NCBI GenBank assembly: GCA_022818135.1
Contig: JAFMSR010000015.1
Coordinates: 23,839,206 to 23,903,205, forward strand
From: Saxidomus purpurata
Taxonomy: Eukaryota > Mollusca > Bivalvia > Venerida > Veneridae
Direction of reading: 5' to 3'
Length of the DNA stretch: 64,000 bases
In this document: positions 34,331 through 46,190 of the stretch, piece by piece
Position numbering within the stretch: position 1 is the stretch's first letter
Layout of the letters: the number at the start of each line of letters is the position of its first letter
Translations under genes and position numbers: made by a program
The notes under the pieces: generated by a model
The model's input: only the letters and a program-made list of their open reading frames with translations
Databases searched by the model: none
Told to the model about the DNA's origin: nothing

Positions 34331-35820
34331 AATCGCAAAAACTGGCCTTCAAGCTGTGACAATATATAAGTAAATTTGCCAGTTCGTTATATCGGAACTT
34401 AACTTATTGCATTTTGGTGAAATATAATGCGCGACCCCATCCTCACCCACCCCCGGCCCCAACATACATACGCCCTTCATTTATTTTATTAGATTAGGAT
34501 CTACGCTAAGCGAGTCATTAGTTGATTGAATCTCTGTCGATGATCAAACCTTAAAGTGAGTCGTCTTCACAGTTCTGGTGAAAAAAATGGCAGATTTTCA
34601 ATAATACATGTGCGACATGTCGGACGACAAAATCATACAACAATTATATGAGCGTATTTCGCTGAATTAGAACTAGCATATGGTGTTTTTGTAAGATGCA
34701 TATTTGAAACAATTATGCATGTAAAACGTCGCGTTGCTAGGAAACGAAGTGAAAAATAGAAAAAATTAAAACGCATAGAATAACATGTTAGAGCACCATT
34801 ATGCAACATTTCATAGCAATCAGAGAATACTCGTTTTTTGACGTCTGACGTCGGAAAAATGTGGCATACTACCGTAAATATTAGCAATACCGGCAAGTTG
34901 GCAGCAAAGAAAGGAGCACCGTTCATTTCTAACGCTACAAGGACAACAGACTGACAAAGGAACGGACAAAGACCAAACAGACAAAACTGACAAACATAGC
35001 CACACAGTAATTTCCTGCATAAATCATCTTGTTGCGTTGGAAGAGTTTCAGCTTTACGCATACTATGCTAAGAGATATTGTATTTTTTTCATTTTGCATT
35101 CATATTATCAAATGACATTTATTTACGTCATTTTTTGTGCTTGTTATTCTTTAAGTAATATTATTGCTAAACAACATTGGATACACTTGATTTGTTCATC
35201 ACGAACAGAGACTGCTGTCAAATTGTACACCTGAAATAAGGTAAAACCGCCCAAAACCAGTGGAATTGTAAAACGTTGCAACTTTGAAGATAGGTATATG
35301 ATTTTATCCTGTTCAATATATTTGGCCATAAGTTCATACTTTTGTTTTTCACTTCTTTCAGTTTTGGACCTGGGGTATACAGCTTCCCTAAGTGGCAACG
35401 GAATGAACATAACATACCTTAAGCAACACCCACATCATACAACTTAAAGAGTTTGTACGAACAGACAGACGGACAGACAGAACAGAGCAAATGTGTAGTC
35501 CCCAAAGCGGTCTGCGTTAAGAAAGGGCATTGAAATATCGGCGAGTTAAGCTATATATACGTATTTTAACACATTGCTGCATTATCAGGCATCGACATAA
35601 CAGGCTCTAGCAAGAGACACTACTATCTCTACCTCAGAACTCTGTCAAAGAAGCCCAAATACAGTATTTTAAGTTCAGCTGAACAAAAGCAGGCACATTA
35701 AAAATATCTATTGTCTACTTTGAGTAGTATTTATTTTACAACGATTGTAAAAAGGGTTCCAGCTACAGTACGCTCGATGACTGCTTTCTGGATATCTGAC
35801 CAGAACTGAACCGAAAGAAG
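34331..35820. other. No gene I can support
   Basis: A 142-codon minus-strand frame (34633-35061) is longer than most here and rich in Cys, Phe and Leu. It matches nothing I know, has another frame overlapping it, and lacks a clear start context. I treat it as chance. GACAGACGGACAGACAG at 35462-35480 may be a tail of a tandem-core repeat. Confidence 0.4.
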
Positions 35821-35825
35821 GCATA

Positions 35826-35912
35826 GTGGAGCCTCTGCCGCGATTAAAATAAACGACCTATGGCTTAGAAGTCCGAAGCTCTACCCCCTACACCACGGCG
35901 CCTCCATCCACT
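35826..35912 (-). repeat. tRNA-like head (antisense)
   Basis: The minus strand GGAGGCGCCGTGGTGTAGGG leads into GGTAGAGCTTCGGACTTCTAAGCCATAG, with a box A and an anticodon-like arm; the T arm is degenerate. GGAGGC...GCCTCC (5'/3') can pair. It is a tRNA pseudogene or SINE head. Confidence 0.45.
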
Positions 35913-36170
35913 GTGGATCACGATAGTTCATTGTTAAGGTCATTCATCCTCCAGAACAGAAGGTTTTTGGGTTCGAATCGTTGACAGAGGACGAGGAGTG
36001 TCATTCGGAGAAAGCACTGATGCCACTCTCACATCAGTCTACCGAGCTGTAAATTGTGTTACTTTGCAGTGATGGAAACTCTCGCTTCCTTTCTTAAGCG
36101 AGCGTGGTAAGATCTGGACTGGATGATAGCGGTCAATAAAATGAAAGCTTTCTTCGTATAATTGAACTTA
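35913..36170 (+). repeat. tRNA-derived SINE
   Basis: It has a box B-like GGGTTCGAATCG at 35969 and a degenerate head (TAGTTCATTGTTAAGGTCAT). The 3' part AAGCTTTCTTCGTATAATTG resembles the tail of the SINE at 45897-46095 (AAGCTTTCTTCACAATCGAG). Confidence 0.5.
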
Positions 36171-36615
36171 CAATAAGTCCGTATGAAGTGAAAAATTCTC
36201 CACTTACATGTTACTTCAGAAAACATCAGGATGTTACAGTGTTGACTTTCGAAAAGTATAGTTCTTGTCTCTCACACATCTCACCAGAAAGATTGCACGT
36301 CTTGCAGTTAATGTCTAGGTGATATATCCCTACGAGTCACAGTATGGTTTTTGGAAAATCTGAAAAAAAGAGGCCTAAAAACGTTGTTGTTGAAAGTTTG
36401 TGTGAAAATGAGTGTTACTTCATAACTGCCAATCGGATCTGTAATCAGTTAAAATCTGTAGAAAATATATTATTCATTTATATTATTTCAACTGAACTGT
36501 GAAGAACGCTTGATTCGTAACAAGTCGCTCTCGTGTGAAGCCAACCATGTGTAGCCGGAACACACCGATTGGTTCTACCCCACAGCATATGGAATGACTG
36601 ACCCGAGTGACCGAT
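36171..36615. other. No gene recognised
   Basis: Unremarkable AT-rich sequence before the minisatellite. Confidence 0.4.
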
Positions 36616-36922
36616 ACTTTGCAGGCAGACAGGCAGGTACAAAGAAGGCAGACAGACAGGCAGGTACCATGCAGGCAGGCAGACAGACAGGTACCATGCA
36701 GGCAGGCAGACAGACAGGTACCATGCAGGCAGGCAGACTGGCAGGTACCAAGCAGGCAGGCAGACAGGGAGGTATAATGCAGGCAGGCAGACTGGCAGGT
36801 ACCATGCAGGCAGGCAAACAGGCAGGTACCATGCAGGCAGGCAGACAGGCAGGTACCAAGCAGGCAGGCAGACAGGCAGGTACCATGCAGGCAGGCAGAC
36901 AGGCAGGTTCCATGCAGGCATA
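36616..36922. repeat. 28-bp minisatellite, ~11 units
   Basis: The unit is GGCAGGTACCATG followed by CAGGCAGGCAGACAG, with minor variants (AAG for ATG, TATAATG). Because 28 is not a multiple of 3, long open frames appear on both strands (188, 127 and 116 codons, with W-Y-L-P-V-C-L-P-A or A-G-R-Q repeats). They are by-products of the array. Confidence 0.9.
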
Positions 36923-37600
36923 CAATGGGAAGCCAAAGTTCGAATATCCCCTACTCGGCTGTTTTTTCCTTGTATAAAGATCACTATTGCCCCATTGTAC
37001 TCAACTGTAAACGGGCAAAGTATGTTTGGTTTGAACTGGGTCATGCAGAGAGCTCTACAGAACGTTGATTGTCATGAATGCAGGATATACAATAATACTG
37101 ACACATTCGTAGAACTGATGACATGAAATGAAACTACTTCTCTTTAACTCTGTAAGAGTTAAGCTGCTATTTTGTCATATACCTAAATAGTGTACGCTAT
37201 CTAACTTACAGTGCGCTACCCTATTAGTTCCATTATCCTTGTAAATTTCTAGTAAATTTAACTAGCTTTAAAATTAAGATATTGTAAGAAAGTCAGAATG
37301 ATATGACTACGTAGTCAAACCTGCAGTCTGGAAAGAAGTAACCTTACCTTACAAACAACATTTATATTCTTTTCAATGACGGTGTAAATCATGATCAATA
37401 TGAATATCCGTTGTTATTTAATTTTCTTTGTGATAAAAGGCTTTGAAATATAAATACTTGCAGAAAATGCGATTAAAATGTATGAATAGTCGAGCCGATG
37501 GCCTTCGTGTTTTATTACTGCGCATCAGAACTAAAAATAGTGGTTTATTAGACAATGGTCACGGCTAACCTACTGGCATTGTTGTTGTACGTTTCGACCG
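36923..37600. other. No gene recognised
   Basis: AT-rich spacer; no shared repeat seen. Confidence 0.4.
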
Positions 37601-37608
37601 TATTTTGG

Positions 37609-38581
37609 CAGGGCTGGCATAAAACCCGGGTTTTATCATATTGCCCAGCCCGGCGGGTAATACTGGGAAAACCCGGGTTTTACTTGCTTTTACTGGGTAA
37701 TACCGGGCAATAAAAATTTTGTGTGGCTGACATCTTTATCCCTACTTAAAGACACAATTAAAGTTACCCGTACCTGTAGAATTCACACCTGTCCCAGGGT
37801 AGTGAGTCTATTATGCAATGATTAACCATAAAAACAGCATTGGAGTATTGGTACAGGTAAGGAGATAACAGTAAAAGAGTGAACTCAAACTCTGCATTGC
37901 TTGACATTATAAAAAAATTATGTTAACAATAGTCCCTTTCAAATCTGAATGGTATTGTGGTCGGAGAAATGTAGTGCTGTTGATCCAATGCTATATATGT
38001 CTTTTTGCAAGGCAGCTCTTGAAAATGCCTGCAAGTTCTGCCTCAATTATAAGGATATTTTCAAACTTTGGTTTGATCCAGAACAATCTCAGAAACAAAT
38101 TGGGCATTCAGAAATGTGCAAAGTTAGAGTTTTGTTACAGAATGCTGAGGGGAAAAGAGGAATTAGACTGGTAATCACTGTTTAATAATGTACAATATTA
38201 CTTGATATGAATCAGACAGTGATTATGTAGTTAATAATGTCAGTTTGTGGTTTAGTCTGCTTTAAACTGACATTTTGACATGGGAAATGTACACAAGCAT
38301 GATGTAAATAAAGTTTCTTAGTTAAGAATAAAAAAAAATATTTTGTGTAGTTGTTATCAGATTCTTACATTCAAACATATTCATAATACACTATATATCA
38401 TCTATGTACCCATTCTAATGTAATATAATGTTAAATGAGGCAATTAAACACCAGTACAGTTGAAAAAAATCATGTTTTAGTTTAACCCAGTATTACCCAG
38501 GGCTGCCCATTTTAGGGATATTGCCCAGCCCGGGATTTCCAAGGCGGGAAAACCCGGGTGGGCAATACTCTGCCAACCCTG
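37609..38581. mobile_element. hAT-like non-autonomous DNA transposon (973 bp)
   Basis: The ends are CAGGGCTGGCA (37609) and the inverse of CAGGGTTGGCA (38581). An exact 8-bp direct repeat TATTTTGG lies outside at 37601-37608 and 38582-38589. Inverted CCCGGGTTTT and TTGCCCAGCCC blocks follow inside. CAGGG-type ends with 8-bp duplications are diagnostic of the hAT superfamily. A 78-84-codon stretch at 37920-38185 in the middle could be a remnant of coding sequence (ends CTGGTAATC, a possible donor), but I do not recognise a transposase. Confidence 0.8.
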
Positions 38582-38589
38582 TATTTTGG

Positions 38590-38830
38590 TCATATTTACA
38601 GGCTGCAGACTTCTTTATTATCGTTCCTGTGGAGAAACAGTGCTAGATCCCTATCCTCCGTAAGAAACTGTCAACTTTTTCACATAAAGAGACATTATCG
38701 CTGGGCTCGAACCCAGCTGGCAACAAATGAGTCTTCTTTCTCAACCAATATAGATCATGATCAACTTGCACACTGGCCAGTGTTGTCAGATAACAGTCGT
38801 CTCAATTAGCACTGTCACACTGTTATTAGT
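38590..38830 (-). repeat. tRNA-derived SINE (antisense), hAT element at its edge
   Basis: The minus strand has a box B (GCTGGGTTCGAGCCCAGCGA, a perfect T-arm) and a body TCTTTATGTGAAAAAGTTGA, then TTTCTTACGGAGGATAGGGA and CCACAGGAACGATAA. It is the same family as 14255-14430. The 8-bp duplication of the hAT element abuts its 3' side. Confidence 0.6.
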
Positions 38831-39899
38831 TACATATGCAAATGTATGTACTTACAAATATGTTGTTTTTTTCATTAGGTGTAGAATTGATTTTTAACCA
38901 GGCGATTTCCATGGTCTGCATGTACCTCTGAGTCGTCAGGGGAAAATCTGCTGATTCAGTACCATCTTGCATCTTTTATATTAACAGCAATATGTTGTAC
39001 CTGTAACTTGTATATAACAGCAACTCCTTTTTTATTTTAAAAATTGCTTAACAGATTTTGTCGTGTCATATATACCAAATATAATTAGAAATGGACAATA
39101 TTTTTATAGAAAGTCCGATAAAACATGTATTTACAGGCGAACGTGTAGCCAGCAAAAATATAACGATACGTTCTTTACATGCTTGGCAGTTGTTTATTCA
39201 ACATCATTGACAGAGACAACCAATCTTATTTGGCTTTGAAATTATTTTTTATACAAATTATATTTAATATACATTGTATAAACAACTTCGAACCTACACA
39301 GAAGTAGTCATTTAACGATACGTTATTCACACAGATGAGTCTGACTTGAAGACCAGTGTAGACCAATATCAGCTTTGCATATCCGTCACACTGGAAACGA
39401 ATGGGCTGAGGTCTTTTATTAACTGATGTAAGCCACGTGAGCTTCTACTAACCTGCTGGTGGTGAACCTGGTTTTGATTCCGCTGGTGATCATGATCAGC
39501 TTGAACATCTTAACATGGAACAGTCTGCCGACGAGCTGTGGATCTACGTTTTCGACAATTGTTATTCATAATTAGCGTTAACAATCATTGTAAAATAAAT
39601 ATGTGTATTAGCTTTTCTTTTGCAGCAAATGACCCTGAACACGCTTCGAGTGTTGACCATTATCAGACTGCACAGTCATCTGGGTCGTGAGGGGATAACT
39701 GGCGGAAATAGACCTTCAATCTGGAATGAATAATCTGTACCTGTAATCATGTAATACAATGTATGTCAAAAATAAACTTCTAGTATTTACATAATGTCCG
39801 ATCAATATGCAGGATATATGGGATATACGATATCATATATAGGATATAGTCGGATATTGAATCAAACTAAGAATATTGCAAAAATAGCCATCTAGCATT
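38831..39899. other. No gene; diverged dispersed-repeat pieces
   Basis: Loosely similar stretches around 38910, 39345 and 39645 contain GTAGACC/GTTGACC...ATCAG...TGCA and CGT(C/G)AGGGGA words and may be decayed copies of one repeat. Confidence 0.35.
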
Positions 39900-40690
39900 T
39901 AGCCTATTCTACCTTTACGACAACGCAATGTGAACAACCATCCAAATACAATGGATGTGAAACAGACAAATTTAAACTACTCTGTATCCAGCCAAGAATA
40001 TAACACCAGTGGTCATCCAATAGATTCCCTGTTGGCGGCAAGTGATTCTGCCTTTACGACCAACGTGAACCACAAATAGATGTGAAACATGCGAGATGCC
40101 TGCCACCAAGAATGTATCAAAATGGTTATCCAGTTCTAGCTTTACGACCAACGTGAACCACAAATAGATGTGAAACATGCGAGATGCCTGCCACCAAGAA
40201 TGTATCAAAATGGTTATCCAATTCTGCCTTTACGACCAAAGTGAACCACAAATAGATGTGAAACATGCGAGATGCTTGCCAAGAATGTATCAAAATGGTT
40301 ATCTAATTCTGCCTTTACGACCAATGTGAACCACAAATAGATGTGAAACATGCGAGATGCCTGTCACCAAGATGTATTAAAATAGTTATCCAATTCTGCC
40401 TTTACGACCAATGTGAACCACAAATAGATGTGAAACATGCGAGATGCTTGCCAAGAATGTATCAAAATGGTTATCTAATTCTGCCTTTACGACCAATGTG
40501 AACCACAAATAGATGTGAAACACGCGAGATGACTGCCAAGAATGTATCAAAATGGTTACCTAATTCTGCCTTTACGACCAACGTGAACCACAAACAGATG
40601 TGAAACATGCGAGATGCTTGCCAAGAATGTATCAAAATGGTTATCTAATTCTGCCTTTACGACCAACGTACACCACAATCATCTGATACC
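39900..40690. repeat. ~86-bp tandem array, about nine units
   Basis: The unit core is TTCTGCCTTTACGACCAACG, then TGAACCACAAATAGATGTGA, AACATGCGAGATGC and CAAGAATGTATCAAAATGG. Starts lie near 40046, 40132, 40223, 40306, 40393, 40480, 40563 and 40648, with a diverged unit before 40000. Some units keep CTGCCACCAAG and others have TTGCCAAG, so two unit types are mixed. Confidence 0.85.
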
Positions 40691-41346
40691 ACGAGTGTGC
40701 AATATTTAACTTTAAATATTCTACATGAGACAAGTTAGTCTGCCTTTAAGACTAGTTCATATCATATTCAGCCTATACAATCGATGTAAAATAAATCAGT
40801 TTATTAGAGTCTTAAACCTCTATCAGTGTAGACTATGATCGGTATGCATCCGTGTGGTCAGAGGACAGTAAGCTGAGTCAGCACCCTTATTCTGTTATCT
40901 GAAAACATATTTATTTTATTTATGTTCATTTATTTAAATTATCAAATTGCAGTAAGTCCTTTTTATTCTTTATACCCTTGTCAAAAATACTAAATCTAAT
41001 CCAACCAATTAGGGGTCAATCGTTCTACGTCACCAAACAATGACTTTTATCTATCAAAATGTTTTCATGGGTCTATAGAATATGAAACCGAAAAGTAGAT
41101 GGAGTCGCTAGAAATCCAAGATGGCGTCATAGATGGCCGCGACGATAAAGGAAATAAGTATTTATTACCTTTTTCCTAAATGCAGCCCTTTTCACCAAAT
41201 CCACTTTAATTTGCGATCAGTCTTTTTAATATTACATAAGTTAATTTTAAAATGTTGAGGTCAAGTGTCAAATTTAGCAAATCGTTGACTTCTCACAAGA
41301 TGTCTTTCCTCATTTCATAATATACACAAGCTTATCAACAGTTATA
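40691..41346. other. No gene recognised
   Basis: AATCCAAGATGGCGTCATAG at 41116 resembles a YY1 site but stands alone. Confidence 0.35.
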
Positions 41347-42107
41347 AACAAGAGCTGTCCCTCACAAGTGACGAATGCCCCCGAAAGAGATGTCTCACAG
41401 TCTTTGTCCTCTCCATGTGCTCAGTAATTGTGGTATGTAATTTTAAAATCCTTCCATGCATGACAGAGTTACCATGCATACAGTATTCCATTACTTTTAA
41501 ACACTAAGTGTGACCTTGACCTTTGAGGTAGGGACGTGGGTCTTGCACGCGACAAGTTGTCTTGGTGTGCAACACATTTGTGCCAAGTTATTTTAAAATC
41601 CTTCAATGCATGACAAAGTTACAGTCCGGACACGAATATGTGCATATATACAGGATTCCATTACCTATAAACTCCAAGTGTGACCTTGACCTTTGAGGTA
41701 CAGACATGGTTCTTGCATGCGACACGGCGTCTTGATGTGCTAGACATGTGAGCCAAGTTATTTTAAGATAATTCGATGCATGACAAAGTTACAGTCCGGA
41801 CACGAATGTGTCCATAAAAAGAGGATTCCATTACCTTCAAACTCTAAGTGTGACCTTGACCTTTGAGGTAGGGACATGGTTCTTGCATGCGACACGTCGT
41901 CTTGATGTGCTAGACATGTGAGCCAAGTTATTTTAAGATCCTTCAATGCATGACAAAGTTACAGTCCGGACACGAATGTGTGCATATGTGGAGGATTCCA
42001 TTACCTTCAAACTCTTAAGTGTGATATTGACCTTTGAGGTAGGGACGCGCACAGACGGACGACAGACGGACGGTGCGATTTTAATATACCACCTTTCGGG
42101 GCATAAA
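41347..42107 (+). repeat. Tandem-core repeat family A, long copy
   Basis: It starts AACAAGAGCTGTCCCTCACA. Four units of ~160 bp contain CATGCATGACAAAGTTACAG-like sequence, AGTCCGGACACGAATGTG, CAGGATTCCATTACC and GTGTGACCTTGACCTTTGAG. It ends with CAGACGGACGACAGACGGAC (42053) and CACCTTTCGGGGCATAAAA. The start (GAATGCCCCCGAAAG) and end (CTTTCGGGGCAT) are inverted copies. Confidence 0.8.
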
Positions 42108-42408
42108 ACAATTTAACTATAACGTTTACCGTTCAAATATGTTGCACTGTTGAACTAATATATGTCCTTGCCATTGAGATATCTAGGAAAGCTTCCAAGG
42201 CGACCGCTAAAATTAAGAGACCAGCTAAATATTACATAACGGGTTTTTTTTGTGCAACAACTCTTATTATTTTTGTACATATTATCACCAAATCAGTTAT
42301 TTTTTTAACTTTTTAAAGTCCTTTAAAACTTATTAAATAAAACAAATTTCAGTAGTAGAGAGCATGGTCATTACCATAATCAAATGTCAAAATAAAAAAA
42401 AAAATAAA
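42108..42408. other. No gene recognised
   Basis: AT-rich; A-run before family B copy 2. Confidence 0.4.
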
Positions 42409-43331
42409 AACAAGAGGGCCAAGATTGCCCTATATCGCTCACCTTGGTACAATTCCATTTGCCTGGTGGAAGATCACTAGACAATATTATATACCAAATA
42501 GGTTTTCCCATATACGTCTTTGTAAAACAAGTGAACCCTCGGGCAAGGTGTATTTTGACCTCAGGGGCATAATTTGAACAAACTTTGAAGAGGTCTACTA
42601 GGCAATGTTACATGCCAAATATCTAAGCTCTATGCCTTGTGGTTTCAGAGAAGAATATTTTAAAAGTGTTTCCTATATTAGCCTATGCAAAACTAAGTGA
42701 CCACCCGTGCGGGATCAATTTTGACCCAGGGTCATAATTTGAACAATCTTGGTAGAGATCCACTAGACTATGCCACATGTCAAATATCTAAGCTCTAGGC
42801 CTTGTGGTTTCAGAGAAGAAATGTTTTAAAGTTTTTCCTATATAAAGCCTATGCAAAACTAAGTGACCCACTGCGCGGGGTCAATTTTGACCCGGGGTCA
42901 TAATTTGAACAATCTTGGTAGAGGTCCACTAGACAATGCTACATGACAAATATCTAAGTTCTCGGCCTTGTGGTTTTAGAGAAGAAGATTTTTAAAGTTT
43001 TTCCTATATAAGCCTATGCAAAACTAAGTCACCCCCTGCGCGGGGTCAATTTTAACCTGGGGGTCATAATTTGCACAGTCTTGGTAGAGGTCCCCTAGAC
43101 ATGCTACATGCCAAATATCTAAGCTCTAGGCTTTGTGGTTTCAAAGAAGAAGAATTTTCAAGTTTTTCCTATTTGTTGCCATAGCAACCACAGTTCTGCA
43201 TGGAATGGAACTTTGAACAATTTTGGTAGAGTTCATGCAAGAAACATTCCTGCATAGCTTTATCATCATTGGCCTAGTGGTTTCAGAGATGTCATTTGAA
43301 TCAAAATGTTGACGGACGACAGACAATCATC
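42409..43331 (+). repeat. Tandem-core repeat family B, copy 2
   Basis: Same layout as 8297-9301: AACAAGAGGGCCAAGATTGC start, four units with GGTCAATTTTGACCC, CCTATTTGTTGCCATAGCAA at 43167, and a short GACGGACGACAGAC tail. The 3' AGCTCAC end is missing. Confidence 0.75.
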
Positions 43332-43544
43332 GATTAGAAAAAAGAAATGAAATATAACAATCGCGAAACAATTCCAAAAACTAACAGAAATAGTAACTCT
43401 TCAAGTCTGTTGCTCTTTTAAACTATTCTTATTTGTAGTTAAATCTTTTAACGGTAATATGAATATAAAATGTAACATAACTATTCAAAGACGTAATGCT
43501 CAACGTCCAAAAAACAACTAGATGGGTGTTCAGTACAACACTTC

Positions 43545-44123
43545 TGTCGCCCTCTTACGCTTTGTCAGAATAACCAATAATTTGGTGACAAAATCTAAAT
43601 ACAAAAAGGGGCATAACTCTGTCAAATGTGACCTTGACCAACAATATTTGGCGAAATCATGACGCTTATGTCATAAGCAATACAATATGAAAGTTTGATG
43701 AAGAAATCTTAAGAAATAGCAAAGTTATAGTAAAAATCTAAGCATAAAAAGGGGAATAACTCTGTCAAATATGACCTTGTTCTACAAAATTTGGCAGCAT
43801 CACGACCCTTATGTCATAAGCAATGCAATTTGAAAGTAAGATGAAGAAATGTTAAGAAATGGCAAAGTTATAGCCAACGTTAAGTTTTCGTGACAAAATC
43901 CAAGTACAAGAAGGGGCGTAACTCTGTCAAATATGACCTTGACCTACTAAATTTGGCGGCATCATGACCCTTTTGTCATAAGCAATACAATTGTAGTTTG
44001 ATGTCTTAAGAAATGGCAAAGTTATAGCCAACGTTAAGTTTGTGTGACGGACGGACCGACGGACGGACAGACAGACGCAAAATAGTGATCCCTATGTATC
44101 GCCTTTTCTCCGAAAGGGCGACA
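43545..44123 (+). repeat. Tandem-core repeat family F
   Basis: The ends are inverted: TGTCGCCCT (43545) and AGGGCGACA (44115). Three units of ~160 bp share AAGGGGCATAACTCTGTCAA, TATGACCTTGACC and CTTATGTCATAAGCAATACA. A GACGGACGGACCGACGGACG tract lies at 44046. Confidence 0.75.
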
Positions 44124-44204
44124 CAACAACGAGTGAAAATGGTAAATTTGTAGTCTAGTGGTAAAAACGTCGTCGGTGGTACTGGCAGGACAATGATTAT
44201 TTTG

Positions 44205-44375
44205 CAATTTGGAAATTTGTCTTCAGGTAAATTTAAAATGCTCCCAATACATAATAAACGTAAACTTTTAAGGGCATTCAACTGGTGATACTTTTGGAAA
44301 ACTATAGTACAAATTTGGAAATTTGTCTTCAGGTAAATTTAAAATGCTCCCAATACATAATAAACGTAAACTTGG
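44205..44375. repeat. Direct duplication, ~66 bp copies 103 bp apart
   Basis: AATTTGGAAATTTGTCTTCA through CATAATAAACGTAAACTT occurs at ~44207 and ~44310 with no difference I can see. Confidence 0.85.
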
Positions 44376-44799
44376 CGCAAAATATCATGAAATGATTGAG
44401 CAACTCCAGTCTTTGCAATCGGCAAATACAGCTACAAATTAATAAACGAAGAAAGACCCTTGCGTATCGTAGAATTGAATGAGGCTAGGATAACGCGTAT
44501 TAATCTCATTTTCAGAGGCAATCAAGAAATTTATTTGACTGAAATTTGTGTATCATTATCTATCTATCTATCTACCTATCTCTAGATACTGTACTCGCTC
44601 CAGTTGGAGCACTATGACAGGTGGATTGGTGGCGAATTGCTTTGATCAAGTACATATAAGAAATGATACATCTTAAATAATAACGGATGTATGATACAAA
44701 ATATTAAAAAAAGACCAAAGACAGGCTTAGCTACTTGAGAACTATTTACAAGAAGTAGGTGACTGCTACCCGAAAACAGGAAGCACATTATAGGTTTAA
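44376..44799. other. No gene; short TATC microsatellite
   Basis: TATCTATCTATCTA lies at 44556-44580; otherwise nothing. Confidence 0.4.
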
Positions 44800-45896
44800 T
44801 TAAATTTTAGATTTAAACCAGATACTATTCTTGAAGAAACAGCATCAAAAGGTAAGCAGTTCCAAAATGTTATGATTCATGGCAAAAATGAGAATTTATA
44901 TGTATCCGAGTACACCAATGGTCTAGCGTATTGGAATGGGTTATTGGCCGTAGTTCGGATGGACCTGGGATGCTGAAGCAAGTGGAGGTTACTGGGCTTA
45001 TCAATATGGACTAAGTCATTATGGGTCTTATAGAAGACCACGAGGCTTGAGTGGTCCCTACGTATCGCTAAGGTTGGTCAGGAAAGTCAACTAACATATC
45101 TCCAACATGACTTTTGTTCCTCCACCTACGACAGCACCACCTAGCAGCTGTTCTCTGCACTTTTTCTACTTTGCCAGCATCTGTAGCTGTGTATGGACTC
45201 CAGATACTTGCTGCAAATTCAAGTTGGGGCCTTATCATGGTCATATACAACCGCTAACGAAATTGATTAGAGTAAGGAGGTTTACCGATAACATCAAACG
45301 CAATGCACAAATGTTTGACATGTCAAAGTAGCTATGAAGAACCGCCCAATATTGGTTTCCTAAACTCCGCCTTTTATCAGTTTTTTTTTTACAATTACCG
45401 ATTAATACTATACTAGTTAATACTTTATGTATAACGCGTCTTTAGTGATGACTTTAGACTGTTTATGGTGCGGAAACTAAGCGATACTGGCCCTTCTATG
45501 TCTCTTGTTTAAATGAAAGCTGCCGAAACATATGTCAATTCAATGGACATGTTACACACACACTTGAGGGAACGGGTAACAACATGTAGAGGCAGATAAT
45601 TACTCAAACTTTAACATGTAACTATCATTGTGTCGGGTATTGCTCATATTTTGGTGTAGAAACGTGTACGAACGATAAAAAAAAACGTTTTTAAAATATC
45701 TCAAAACAATAAAACGACGGGCGTTTTTACGGCGGGAAAACGCCGGTGAAAAATTGTGTGTGGTGAAAAACTGAATCGGCTTTGAACACATAAATTATGT
45801 TTTTGCCTACCTTCATATATCTGTAATTTATTGTATTTCTATGACGTACATGTATGTCATATCGGATAAACTCACTGCGGTAAAAAAACAAGAAAG

Positions 45897-46095
45897 GGGA
45901 GTGGTGGTGTAGAGCTTATGGTGTCTGCTGCTCATTCCGGAGGCCGTTTCGGGTTCGAGCCCAACTGGGTTTCACGACCGTACCTCCTCATATGATACCG
46001 GTACTATTTCTCCAGGAAGCGGACTCGCGAGTGACTCGATAAGCTCAAGCTTTCTTCACAATCGAGCTAAAATTATAAGTATAAACACTAAATAA
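45897..46095 (+). repeat. tRNA-derived SINE
   Basis: GGGGAGTGGTGGTGTAGAGC (box A), TTTCGGGTTCGAGCCCAACT (box B) and a body with CTCCAGGAAGCGGACTCGCG. The tail AAGCTTTCTTCACAATCGAG is shared with 35913-36170. Confidence 0.6.
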
Positions 46096-46121
46096 CGTGT
46101 TCGCGGAGAGACATTTAATAT

Positions 46122-46190
46122 AATTTATATAATGTAGTTAATTGTATTATATAATGTAGTTAATTGTATTATATAATGTAGTTAATTGTA
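46122..46190. repeat. 22-bp unit x 3
   Basis: ATATAATGTAGTTAATTGTA with TT is repeated three times with almost no change. Confidence 0.9.

Noticed and set aside
34633..35061. 142-codon minus-strand frame
   Set aside because: No motif or family I know, overlapping frames on both strands, no splice or start support.
36478..37044. 188-codon frame with W-Y-L-P-V-C-L-P-A repeats
   Set aside because: Produced by the 28-bp minisatellite; the opposite strand and other frames are open too.
39900..40690. CRISPR-like array (regular repeats with spacers)
   Set aside because: The whole ~86-bp unit is repeated, so there are no unique spacers; the genome is animal.
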